This document shows, piece by piece, positions 1-8,241 of a stretch of 64,000 bases of DNA. The translations under genes and the position numbers were made by a program. Numbering within the stretch: the stretch's first letter is position 1; each line of letters opens with the position of its first letter. The notes under the pieces are model-generated. The model was not told the origin of the DNA. It saw only the letters and a list, made by a program, of their open reading frames with translations, and did no database searches. Where the stretch lies: assembly GCA_030066985.1 (NCBI GenBank), contig JASJAN010000033.1, positions 1 to 64,000 of the forward strand, given 5' to 3'. This DNA is from Desulfobacterales bacterium. Its GTDB lineage: Bacteria; Desulfobacterota; Desulfobacteria; Desulfobacterales; JAHEIW01.

Positions 1-936
1 TATCTGGTGCGGTCTTTGTTGCCCGCTCACCCCAGCCTGCATTTGCATGCCCATTTTGCCCATTCGCCGGCTTCAGTGGCCATGTTTGCCAGTATACTCA
101 GTGGGTTGCCGTTTAGTTTTACCGCCCATGCTAAGGACATCTATACATCTGATCCTAGACAGCTGCGAGAAAAAATGGCGTTGGCCCAATTTGTCATTAC
201 GTGCACCGAATACAACCGCCGTTATTTAAAGGCGCTGGTTGATGGGGCCCAACGCCCGGTTTACTGCGTTTATCATGGCATCGATACCGAGCTGTTTTCT
301 CAGATCGCTGATCATTCAACCAAAGCCAAAGAACCATATCAACTCCTGACCGTGGCGCGTTTGATTGCCAAAAAGGGGCTGCCAACGGTTTATCAGGCGC
401 TGAAGATTCTAAAGGATAAAGGGATTTCTTTTGAGCATACCCTCATCGGTGATGGTGAAGACCGCCTAAAAATTTTGGCCCTCATAAAAGATCTGGATCT
501 GGTTGCCCAGACCCGCTGGTTGGGCACTCAGCCCCATGAAGTGGTACAGCAGCATTACCGTCAGGCGCATCTTTTCGTGCTGGGCTGTGAAGTGGCACCC
601 AATGGTGATCGAGATGGCATTCCCAATGTCCTTTTTGAAAGTATGGCCATGGGGGTACCGGTAGTGGCGACTCACATATCGGCCATTCCCGAGCTTGTGG
701 ATCATGAAAAAACGGGCTTGCTGGTTGATCCCGGGGCCCCTGAGGAAATGGCCGGGGCCATGCGACGACTGCTGACCGATGCGGACCTCAGGCATAAAAT
801 GATACCTGCAGCGCAACAGCGGGTGGTGCGCGATTTTGACAACCGATCCCTGATAAAGGGCTTGGCCGAAATTTATCGTAAAGAAATCAAGTCCTTTTGT
901 CACGTGGGCAATGCGGAATCGCCGGATATGCCCTAA
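1..936 (+). CDS. Glycosyltransferase family 4 protein (5' end outside window)
   Basis: The reading frame is open from the first base, so the gene starts upstream; about 311 residues are visible. They cover the end of the acceptor domain (HLHAHFAHSPA, FTAHAKDIY, then a CTEYNRRYL segment) and a complete GT4 donor-binding domain: LLTVARLIAKKGLP, the GDGEDR turn, and the acidic E-x7-E region in GIPNVLFESMAMGVPVVAT. Proteins of this family transfer a sugar from a nucleotide-sugar onto a growing glycan at the cytoplasmic membrane. The neighbours (carbamoyltransferase, second GT4, deacetylase) suggest extracellular or capsular polysaccharide synthesis. The exact sugar cannot be read from the sequence. 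Confidence 0.9.
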   Translation, partial: YLVRSLLPAHPSLHLHAHFAHSPASVAMFASILSGLPFSFTAHAKDIYTSDPRQLREKMALAQFVITCTEYNRRYLKALVDGAQRPVYCVYHGIDTELFSQIADHSTKAKEPYQLLTVARLIAKKGLPTVYQALKILKDKGISFEHTLIGDGEDRLKILALIKDLDLVAQTRWLGTQPHEVVQQHYRQAHLFVLGCEVAPNGDRDGIPNVLFESMAMGVPVVATHISAIPELVDHEKTGLLVDPGAPEEMAGAMRRLLTDADLRHKMIPAAQQRVVRDFDNRSLIKGLAEIYRKEIKSFCHVGNAESPDMP

Positions 937-1042
937 GGCAGTTCGGTCAACACTTTTTAACCCTGATGCGTCCAGCATAGGTGACGTTACCGGTTCCATG
1001 CGGGATGCCGGCGATACCATCTGCGAAAAGACAAACCATGGC

Positions 1043-1071
1043 TTGACATCTAAGTCTTCGATTTCTATACT
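1043..1071 (+). promoter_or_regulatory. Sigma-70-type promoter upstream of the carbamoyltransferase gene
   Basis: A perfect -35 hexamer TTGACA (1043-1048) is followed after 17 bases by TATACT (1066-1071), a near-consensus -10. The next start codon, ATG 1152, is preceded by AGGAGG at 1142-1147. This is the clearest housekeeping promoter in the window and would drive the carbamoyltransferase/glycosyltransferase pair. Confidence 0.7.
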
Positions 1072-1151
1072 TTTTGAAATAGATTGATTCTGACCGCCAA
1101 CAGATGTTGATAGTTGCCTGCGCCGATGAATTGGAGTGGACAGGAGGATAA

Positions 1152-2786
1152 ATGAGGATTCTATCGCTATTTTATGGACATGATGCCAACTGTGTTCTGC
1201 TGGAAGACGGAGAGCCGGTTGTTGCATTAGAAAAAGAAAGATTAACCCGCATAAAACATGACCAGGGGGTCATGGATCTCGAACCGATCCTGGAAACATA
1301 CGGCTGGTCACCTGACAGCATAGATGTGGTCGTGATCAACCCCCAAACAAGACCGACTTTAGAAGGCCGGCAATTCCAATGGGAAATAGAGGACAAAACC
1401 TATCAAGACAATCCGCAATATCTCAAAGAAGGCTGGGTCGGGCCGGTTGAATACCGCTACAGCCAGCATCGCATCCGGCTGTTTGGCCGCTGGTACAATG
1501 GCTATGCCGTAGACCATCACCTGGCCCATGTGGCCGGCGCTTTGTTTACCGCCCCGTTTGAAGAGGCCTGTTTGTTGACTGCAGACGGGGGAGGGGATTT
1601 TAAAATGTGCGCCCTGGCCTATGGCAGCGGTAACAAAATCCCGCTGATCGAATACGGCTGGGGATATGAGGGTCTCGGCCGCCTGCAGCTCAACATCGGC
1701 CGAACTTGGGCCTCCATCGGTGAGTATAATTTTGGAATGAAACGTCTGGAAGGCGCCGGTAAACTGATGGGCCTGGCCAGTTACGGCACCCCGCGGCAGG
1801 AGATCATTGACGTCTTAAGACAGCAAATGCTCTATCATCCGTTTTCACCGTATCCAAGGGATGAATCCGGAGAACTGAGGGTTGTGCAGTTTGATCCAAA
1901 AAGTCCATTTGCGCAGGACCTGTGTGCATCTTTACAGGCGCTGACCACCGAATATTACCTGGAGGCGGCTGCGCGCGTTAAATCGTGGCAACCTTCCAAG
2001 AATATTATTTTAACGGGCGGTTGCTCGATGAACTGCATCGCCAATACCGCGGTGCATAAAAGCGGGCTGTTTGAAGATACCTGGGTGCCGGCCCAGCCCC
2101 ACGACGGCGGGCTCGGTCTGGGCCAAGCCCTGTTTGTCTGGCACCATGTTCTGAATCGACCGCGGGTGCCGAAGGCATGGAGCCCGTATCTGGGCACCGA
2201 TGCCGGCGAGCTGGGCACCGATGTGATCCCGGATATGATTCGCTTTCTGGAAGACGGGAAAAGTGTCGGTCTATGCTATGGGCGCGCCGAATCAGGGCCG
2301 CGCGCCTTGGGGCATCGTAGCATTTTGCTTGATCCGCGAATCCCTGATGGAAAAGACCGTTTAAACGACCGTGTCAAGCATCGCGAGTGGTACCGTCCAT
2401 TTGCACCGATGGTGCTCGGGGATTGGGGTGTGCCCAGCAAGTACATGTCTTATATAGTGCCGACCGATGCCGAGCAGGTTCCGGCGGTGACCCAGGTGGA
2501 CGGCACCAGCCGGCCTCAGATTGTCGATGCCCGGGACGACACCTTCATCTATAAATTGCTGACGGCCTGGCGCGACAAGACGGGCTGCCCGCTTCTATTG
2601 AACACCTCATTTAACTGCCAGGAACCGCTGGTAGATACCATCGAGCAGGCCCGGGCAACCTGGAAGCGCACCGAACTGGATGTATTGGTCACTCCCGAAG
2701 GCATCGAAGTGGACAAAACCGACGCTCATGAACTGTCGTCGGAAGCCGCCTTCAATAATGCCTCCCTGCGGGCTTCATCCGGATGA
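1152..2786 (+). CDS. Carbamoyltransferase, NodU/CmcH (TobZ) family
   Basis: 544 residues, full length for the family. The N-terminal ASKHA-like domain opens with ILSLFYGHDANCVLLEDG and KERLTRIKH. The metal/substrate histidine motif HHLAHVAGAL and the nucleotide-binding TADGGGD follow at about residues 120-150. The C-terminal YrdC-like region carries RAESGPRALGHRS and YRPFAPMVL. Family members make carbamoyl-adenylate from carbamoyl phosphate and ATP and carbamoylate a sugar or antibiotic hydroxyl. The start has a strong AGGAGG site and its own promoter. The stop overlaps the next glycosyltransferase by four bases (ATGA), so the two are translationally coupled and a carbamoylated glycan is the likely product. 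Confidence 0.93.
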   Translation: MRILSLFYGHDANCVLLEDGEPVVALEKERLTRIKHDQGVMDLEPILETYGWSPDSIDVVVINPQTRPTLEGRQFQWEIEDKTYQDNPQYLKEGWVGPVEYRYSQHRIRLFGRWYNGYAVDHHLAHVAGALFTAPFEEACLLTADGGGDFKMCALAYGSGNKIPLIEYGWGYEGLGRLQLNIGRTWASIGEYNFGMKRLEGAGKLMGLASYGTPRQEIIDVLRQQMLYHPFSPYPRDESGELRVVQFDPKSPFAQDLCASLQALTTEYYLEAAARVKSWQPSKNIILTGGCSMNCIANTAVHKSGLFEDTWVPAQPHDGGLGLGQALFVWHHVLNRPRVPKAWSPYLGTDAGELGTDVIPDMIRFLEDGKSVGLCYGRAESGPRALGHRSILLDPRIPDGKDRLNDRVKHREWYRPFAPMVLGDWGVPSKYMSYIVPTDAEQVPAVTQVDGTSRPQIVDARDDTFIYKLLTAWRDKTGCPLLLNTSFNCQEPLVDTIEQARATWKRTELDVLVTPEGIEVDKTDAHELSSEAAFNNASLRASSG

Positions 2787-3910
2787 ACATTTGCTATTAT
2801 ACACCGTTTAAACCCCTTTCGCATGCCCATCCATCCGGTGATTTGGTCACCGCAACGGGCATTTTTTCTTTTCTGAATAAACAGGGGCATCGGGTGATTC
2901 CAATGAGTGATTTTCGGTGCCGCTGGATTTACTGGAAACCGTTGCGCTGGCTGCAGCTGCTGCAGGAGATCCGACGGGTGGTGCGAAAAAACGCCGCAAC
3001 CGGCATGGACCTGTGGTTTACCTACCACAGCTATTACAAAGCCCCGGATCTTTTGGGAATGGCGGCTGCTCAACGGATGGATATCCCCTATGTTATATTT
3101 CAGGGTATTTATTCCACCAAACGACAGCGCGCCTGGAAAACCTGCCCCGGATTTTACCTGAACCGGCGCACGTTGTGCGCTGCACGACATATTTTCACCA
3201 ATAAAAAGCGTGATTTGCTCAATTTGAAACGTCTTATACCCGAGCAAAAAATTACCTATATTGCACCGGGTCTGATACCGGATGATTTTTCCTTTGATGC
3301 CGCTGCCAGAGCAGAACTCAGGCGCGCATTGAATCTTGGTGACGACCCGGTGGTATTTACGGCCGCCATGTTCCGGCCGGATGTCAAAACCGAAGGCCTG
3401 ACCTGGGTGATTCGGACCTGCGGTGAACTTTACCGGCAGGGCCATCCGCTGTGGCTGGTTATCGCCGGAGATGGTAAAGAAAAGGAAAAATTAAAACAGC
3501 TTGCCGATCAATATTTGCCGCAGCGCGTTCATTTTGTCGGCCGCATCGAGCGCAAAGAGATGTACCGCTATTACAGCGTCGGCGATCTGTTTGTTTTTCC
3601 AGGGATCCGGGAATCGTTGGGCATGGTTTTTCTTGAAGCGCAGGCCTGCGGGCTTCCGGTGGTGGCCTTTGAAAATGCCGGTGTTCCGGAAGCGGTTCAA
3701 AACGGAAAAACCGGATTGCTGGTGCCCATGTATGCCAGCGGCCCGTTTGCCGAAGCCATCAGCCGGCTCATAAAAGATGCCCAGCTGCGCCGTCAGATGG
3801 GCAATGCCGCGCAATCGTATGTTTGGCAAAATCATGATCTGAATAAAAACTACCAGAAAATGGAAGGCGTGCTGAAAACCCTGATTCAAGCCGCTGATCA
3901 AACCCATTGA
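2783..3910 (+). CDS. Glycosyltransferase family 4 protein
   Basis: 375 residues with two Rossmann-like halves. The N-terminal half starts MNICYYTPFKPLSHAHPSGD, typical of a GT4 acceptor domain. The C-terminal half has VIAGDGKEKEKL, HFVGRIERKEMYRYY and the donor-site motif GIRESLGMVFLEAQACGLPV with both acidic residues, then VPEAVQNGKTGLLV. A retaining sugar transferase is expected. Its start codon overlaps the carbamoyltransferase stop, so the two are probably co-translated and act on the same glycan. Acceptor and donor are unknown. Confidence 0.92.
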   Translation: MNICYYTPFKPLSHAHPSGDLVTATGIFSFLNKQGHRVIPMSDFRCRWIYWKPLRWLQLLQEIRRVVRKNAATGMDLWFTYHSYYKAPDLLGMAAAQRMDIPYVIFQGIYSTKRQRAWKTCPGFYLNRRTLCAARHIFTNKKRDLLNLKRLIPEQKITYIAPGLIPDDFSFDAAARAELRRALNLGDDPVVFTAAMFRPDVKTEGLTWVIRTCGELYRQGHPLWLVIAGDGKEKEKLKQLADQYLPQRVHFVGRIERKEMYRYYSVGDLFVFPGIRESLGMVFLEAQACGLPVVAFENAGVPEAVQNGKTGLLVPMYASGPFAEAISRLIKDAQLRRQMGNAAQSYVWQNHDLNKNYQKMEGVLKTLIQAADQTH

Positions 3911-3930
3911 CCATGCGCCTGTGTCCGACC

Positions 3931-3992
3931 CACGGGCCTTTGCAGCAATTTATAATTAGGAAGCGATTTGCCCGTGTTGAATTGAATCGCTT
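3931..3992 (+). promoter_or_regulatory. Possible H-type pseudoknot in the 5' leader of the phosphatase gene
   Basis: Two perfectly complementary pairs interlock. CACGGGC (3931-3937) can pair with GCCCGTG (3970-3976), and AAGCGATT (3961-3968) can pair with AATCGCTT (3985-3992). The order a-b-a'-b' is that of a pseudoknot. It ends 16 bases before ATG 4009. No known riboswitch class was recognised, and the match may be chance. Confidence 0.3.
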
Positions 3993-4008
3993 GGAAAGCT
4001 AATATTTC

Positions 4009-4629
4009 ATGGATAACCGTAGCATAACGCGTCTGGGGCTCATACGACATGCTGAAACTGCCTGGAATCGGGAAGGCAGGATTCAGGGTCATCAGGATTC
4101 ACCGCTGACGGAAAAGGGAAAAAAGGATGCCGATCGCTGGGGTTTAGAGTTAAGCCGCATTCCCTGGGACCGTATGATTATCAGTGATCTGGGCCGTGCT
4201 ATTGATACGGCTGCCATCATCAATCATCACCTGCAGGTTCCTTTTGAGGCCGATCCGCGGCTCAGGGAACAGGATTGGGGCGATTGGACTGCCAAACCGG
4301 CTGAGAAAATAAAAACTGAAGAATTGCCAAAGCTGGCTGAATCCCAAAGAAGCGGCTGGCAGTTTTGTCCGCCGCAAGGCGAGGATCGCATCAGTGTGTG
4401 GCAAAGAAGCCATAATGCCCTGGTGGATGCGGCCCGCAGATGGCCCGGCAGCGCCATTCTGGTAGTCACCCACGAAGGGGTCATTAGAAATGTGATTTAT
4501 CGTCTGTGCAACCGGCCCTATGAACCCGGTGAAGCGTCACTGATTGAATCCCGGCATTTACACTGGCTGGTTATCCATAACAGCGGCCTGCAACTGGATC
4601 AGATCAACGCCCTGACGTTACCGAAATAA
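4009..4629 (+). CDS. Histidine phosphatase family protein (phosphoglycerate-mutase-like)
   Basis: 206 residues. The catalytic LIRHAETAWNREGRIQG motif (RHG variant RHAE) is at residues 11-27. The second arginine is in the LGRAIDTA region, the acid is in LREQDWGDW, and the second histidine is in VVTHEGVIRNV. The fold forms a phospho-histidine intermediate on phosphorylated small molecules or sugars. Alpha-ribazole phosphatase, sugar phosphatase and phosphoglycerate mutase cannot be told apart here. It sits between glycan genes and abuts the next gene without a gap, so a sugar-phosphate substrate is plausible but unproven. Confidence 0.85.
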   Translation: MDNRSITRLGLIRHAETAWNREGRIQGHQDSPLTEKGKKDADRWGLELSRIPWDRMIISDLGRAIDTAAIINHHLQVPFEADPRLREQDWGDWTAKPAEKIKTEELPKLAESQRSGWQFCPPQGEDRISVWQRSHNALVDAARRWPGSAILVVTHEGVIRNVIYRLCNRPYEPGEASLIESRHLHWLVIHNSGLQLDQINALTLPK

Positions 4630-5379
4630 TTGCAATACGAAATGGAAATTCTAACGATTCACGACATCCGTAAAGCCTATTTTGACCTGGATCTGGACGT
4701 CTACCAGCTGACCTTTGATGATGGCCTTTTTTCCCAGTATTATTATTTTCAATTGTTTAAAGATCATCCCGTAACGCTGACCTATTTTATTACCACATCA
4801 TTCATAAAACCCGGTACCGCCAGGCCCGTTTTTGGCGGTCAGTATCTGCCCTATATCAAATCCAAAAAATATATGTTCCGCACCTTTGCCGAGGGCCGCT
4901 TTGATCACTTTATGAACCTGGCCGAATTGCAGAAAATCAGCCGGCAGCCAAATGTTGAAATCGGGGCCCACAGCCATTTTCATGATGTGATTCTAACCCG
5001 CACCCAGCCACATAAGCGCAAAGCATTAAGCCCCTGGAAGCTTGAACGTATTCCCGCCGCGAAAGCCATGGACCGTGAAGCGTTCAGCATCCGCTCCAAA
5101 CTGGCGTTCAAAGGCTTTGAACTGGATGGTGAAAAAGTGATTATCAGATCCCAGACCGCCTGGGAGGATTATATCAAATATGATACCGAACTTTGTCTGC
5201 GCTGGTTTGATCAGAATTTAAACATGCAGCCCAAAAGCTACGGCTTTCCTTTCAATGAGTACAGCGACACATATGTTCGCATTTTGAAATCCTTTGGCTT
5301 CGAGCAGTTTTTTGCTGCCCGGCCCAAGAATAAAGCGGAAATTACCGGCCGAATTGATATTGATAGTTTAATTAAATAG
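4630..5379 (+). CDS. Polysaccharide deacetylase-like (NodB homology) protein
   Basis: The NodB motif 1 metal/catalytic aspartates are in LTFDDG (about residues 29-34). Motif 2, HSHFHD, has the H-S-x-x-H metal-binding spacing. The strand TYFITTSF and the late SYGFPF segment fit the family barrel. Such enzymes remove N- or O-acetyl groups from glycans. The protein is short (249 residues) and shows no signal peptide, so it may act on a cytoplasmic precursor. The start is either TTG 4630, directly after the previous stop, or ATG 4642; neither has a strong ribosome-binding site. Confidence 0.7.
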   Translation: MQYEMEILTIHDIRKAYFDLDLDVYQLTFDDGLFSQYYYFQLFKDHPVTLTYFITTSFIKPGTARPVFGGQYLPYIKSKKYMFRTFAEGRFDHFMNLAELQKISRQPNVEIGAHSHFHDVILTRTQPHKRKALSPWKLERIPAAKAMDREAFSIRSKLAFKGFELDGEKVIIRSQTAWEDYIKYDTELCLRWFDQNLNMQPKSYGFPFNEYSDTYVRILKSFGFEQFFAARPKNKAEITGRIDIDSLIK

Positions 5380-5579
5380 TTATTTTCTCAGTGACGCAAA
5401 CCGATTCAGAAGTTGAGCATACACGGTGTGTGCCGGTCATGTTATTTTCTGCTCCCACACAGCGGGATCTTGCACCTGATGTTAAAAAATTAAGGTGCTC
5501 AAAAGGCTGCGATTTGGCTTTTTTGTAGTAGTATTTAGTTGAAGTTGGTCCGGTTGTTTATTTCTGAAATAAAAAAGGT
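5380..5579. other. Intergenic region, no gene seen
   Basis: About 200 bases follow the deacetylase-like gene and precede the large palindrome at 5580. No open frame with coding features and no convincing terminator were found; GGCTTTTTTG near 5516 is a weak T-run. Confidence 0.5.
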
Positions 5580-5722
5580 GAACCCAAATTAAAAGAATGG
5601 ATAAGGGTTCAGGACAAGACGTCGATTTGATTTAAAAGCGGAGCGTACACGTAGTACGTGAGCATTTTAAATCAAATCGCAACGCAGTCCTGGGCCCTTA
5701 GACGCTTTTTTAATTTGGGTTC
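5580..5722. repeat. 143-bp near-palindrome with CGTAC-N5-GTACG core (copy A)
   Basis: The left arm begins GAACCCAAATTAAAA and the right arm ends TTTTAATTTGGGTTC. Further paired blocks are TAAGGG with CCCTTA, AGGAC with GTCCT, and CGATTTGATTTAAAA with TTTTAAATCAAATCG. The centre is CGTAC-ACGTA-GTACG at about 5644-5658. Blocks of mismatch separate the paired blocks. It lies between two convergent genes, and its last base touches the stop codon of the GNAT gene. Copies B and C share length, layout and core but not arm sequence. Confidence 0.85.
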
Positions 5723-6867
5723 TAGGTGAAGGTTGTGTCCGCGTCACAATAGCTGAAACTAATCTTGCCGACACAGTCGTCCAGCACACTTTCTTTCTTT
5801 TTGGGATAAAACAAATACAGACGCTGCTGTTCTTTAATCAACGGCTGCAGGTCGGGGTGGCTTTCAAAATAACCCAGCAGGCTGGCCGGAAATTCAAGCC
5901 GGTCGGCGCTGAATTTTTGGGCGTAAAGCAAGGCCAGATAAACCGCTATGTCGCCGTCGGCGGGATTTTTGAAGGCAAAATCCAAAATTTTAACCCAGGT
6001 CCTGCCTTTTTTGGTCAAGACCGATAGAATCAAAAATCCTTTGAACGCGTTGCTATCCGTTGAGTAGATTTCCAGGGCAATATAGTCGAACAGCTCGCTG
6101 ACCAGCGAAAAATAATAGGGCTCGGCTTCTGTCTGTTCATGGGCGGCCGATATCAGCCAGCGATATTTAAGCATCCAGTTAATGGCTTCGATGCCGCGGA
6201 AAAATCGAGGGCCGTTCATCTGTTTGCGGATCGTCGGCTCTGCCTGTCGGCTGATTTGCGCAACGCTTTTATGTTCAAAAGGGTCTTTTTGCGGATGTAA
6301 ATCAGACAACAACCGGCGGTAAAGAATGTTTTTTGACTGCTGATAAAGCGCGTCTGCATTGCTGCCGGCATCCAATGATGCTTGCGCATCTTGTCGTATG
6401 TCTTCCAGTTTGCGAACTTTTTCCAGCCTTAACTGGTAGTAGGTCAGATGGCCGAGTTCTTTAAACCCGGCTTTCAGATAGGCTTGCTGCGCGCCTGCGG
6501 TCATCCGGGTGACCGGAAAATCGATGTTGAGCTTTTTGATTTCCTCTAAAAGACGGCCGGCAACACCTGTGCCGCGATAATCGGGAGACACGAAAAATGC
6601 GCTTGACCAGTGAATTCTTTTCAGCTCGTTATGGTGGGACAATAATCCGGGAAGCAAACCCTGGTAGCCGATGCAGTTGTTGTCATGCAGGGCCACCAAT
6701 AAAGACACATCTTCGGGGCGGCCGTAAGGATTATTTAGCTGGGATAACGCACGGCGTCGGGATATGGGCACCCCTGTCTGGTATGGCGTTTGCTTGAGCG
6801 CCTGACGCGCAAAATGGTCGATGTGCTGAAGTTTTATTTTTTCTATTTTAATTTGATCTGCTTTCAA
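5722..6867 (-). CDS. GNAT-family N-acetyltransferase with C-terminal extension
   Basis: 381 residues. The first ~150 form a GNAT fold. The acetyl-CoA-binding motif A is FVSPDYRGTGVAGRLLEEI (R/Q-x-x-G-x-G/A type), followed by MTAGAQQAYLKAGFKELG, where the GF segment is the usual motif B. The remaining ~230 residues are a poorly conserved alpha/beta region with no recognised domain. It resembles GNAT proteins found in glycan clusters that acetylate amino-sugars. It is transcribed towards the deacetylase-like gene and divergently from the MurG-like gene at 7040. Confidence 0.75.
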   Translation of the reverse strand: MKADQIKIEKIKLQHIDHFARQALKQTPYQTGVPISRRRALSQLNNPYGRPEDVSLLVALHDNNCIGYQGLLPGLLSHHNELKRIHWSSAFFVSPDYRGTGVAGRLLEEIKKLNIDFPVTRMTAGAQQAYLKAGFKELGHLTYYQLRLEKVRKLEDIRQDAQASLDAGSNADALYQQSKNILYRRLLSDLHPQKDPFEHKSVAQISRQAEPTIRKQMNGPRFFRGIEAINWMLKYRWLISAAHEQTEAEPYYFSLVSELFDYIALEIYSTDSNAFKGFLILSVLTKKGRTWVKILDFAFKNPADGDIAVYLALLYAQKFSADRLEFPASLLGYFESHPDLQPLIKEQQRLYLFYPKKKESVLDDCVGKISFSYCDADTTFT

Positions 6868-7039
6868 TTATGGTTTTCCTTTAAACCCATCTAAACTTTT
6901 CAGGAATTTTCATCTAAAATGTCGTCCAAAGATCAGATAAGGGCCTCATTTTTATAGCAGAGTTTGCCGTATTTAGGAAGATGGAATAAAATGCCGATCT
7001 GAACCGCGCATCACCTGGGAGGTTAAGAAAGCGTTGCCG

Positions 7040-8203
7040 ATGAAAATTTTCGTTTATTGTCAGCATGTCCTGGGAATCGGGCATCTGTTCAGGTCCCTGG
7101 AAATTTGTAAGGCTTTGAGCGCGCATCAGGTTGTGCTCATTACCGGCGGCCCGCCCATGGCGGTGGATCTTCCCAAACACGTCCGGTCGGTTCATCTGCC
7201 GGAGTTGCAGATGGACAGCGGCTTTAAAGGCCTATTAAGTTCCGATCAGCAGTTGTCCGTCGCGCAAATCATCGAGCGGCGCAAGCAGGATCTGTTTGCG
7301 CTTTTTGAAGCGGAAAAGCCGGATATTTTTTTAGTCGAGCTGTATCCTTTTGGGCGCAAAGCATTTCGCTTAGAGCTGGATCCCATTCTTGAGGCTATCT
7401 CTGAAAAAAGAGTGGCTCCCTGCAGGGTGATATGCAGCGTGCGCGATATCCTGGTTGAAAAGGAGGATCAGCGGCGACATGAAGACCGGGCGTTAAAAAC
7501 GCTGAATCAATTTTTTGATGCCGTTCTGGTGCATTCGGATCCGAAACTGATTAAGTTAGAGGAGACCTTTTTCCGCAGCGATGATCTTAAGATTCCCATT
7601 GTTTATACCGGCTTCATTGCCCAGCCGTGCCCGACAGGGGCGCGCAAGAAAACCCGAGCCCAATTGGGTCTGGATGACAAGCAAAAATTGATCATCGCCA
7701 GTGCCGGCAGCGGCAGCGTCGGCAGCGTTCTGCTTGAGACGGTTGTCAAGGCATTTCAGCAACTGCCCGATAGCAATGGAAACTGCCTGCGGGTTTATAC
7801 CGGCCCCTACATTCCCGAAGAGGACTTTGAATCATTGAGGTGCCAGGCGAGCAAACGGGTGTTTGTTGGAAGGTTTAACACGGAATTTTTGCCTTATCTG
7901 GCTGCCGCTGATCTGTCTGTCAGTATGGCCGGCTATAACACCAGTATGAATATTTTAGCAACCCGTGTTCGGGCGCTGGTATGGCCATTTTCTCAAAATC
8001 AGGAGCAGGTCATGCGGGCCGACAAGTTGGCCGCAATCGGTGCGTTAAATGTGATCAACCAGCAGGATTTAACACCCCAACGGCTGGGGCAATTGATGGA
8101 TCGCAGCCTTGCTCAGAACTCGTCGGCGTCGTTTGATGTTGACTTAGACGGTGCTAACCACACGGCCCGGTGGCTTGAGCGGTTGGTTTCAGGCGAGCAT
8201 TGA
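7040..8203 (+). CDS. MurG-like predicted glycosyltransferase (COG4671 type), first paralogue
   Basis: 387 residues from ATG 7040. TTG 7034 is six bases upstream and better placed for GGAGG near 7018, but the paralogue at 9996 begins with the matching MKI-x-x-YCQ. The N-terminal GIGHLFRSLEI is the GxGH loop of GT-B enzymes, and IASAGSGSVG opens the C-terminal half. The late AADLSVSMAGYNTSMNI corresponds to the donor-binding GGYN region. It is predicted to transfer a nucleotide-activated sugar. It heads a tight operon with the TPR/GT-C protein, a paralogue and a methyltransferase. Confidence 0.8.
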   Translation: MKIFVYCQHVLGIGHLFRSLEICKALSAHQVVLITGGPPMAVDLPKHVRSVHLPELQMDSGFKGLLSSDQQLSVAQIIERRKQDLFALFEAEKPDIFLVELYPFGRKAFRLELDPILEAISEKRVAPCRVICSVRDILVEKEDQRRHEDRALKTLNQFFDAVLVHSDPKLIKLEETFFRSDDLKIPIVYTGFIAQPCPTGARKKTRAQLGLDDKQKLIIASAGSGSVGSVLLETVVKAFQQLPDSNGNCLRVYTGPYIPEEDFESLRCQASKRVFVGRFNTEFLPYLAAADLSVSMAGYNTSMNILATRVRALVWPFSQNQEQVMRADKLAAIGALNVINQQDLTPQRLGQLMDRSLAQNSSASFDVDLDGANHTARWLERLVSGEH

Positions 8204-8241
8204 CACAAACCGCTATTTTTTGCCCGCCTAATAGTGATATC

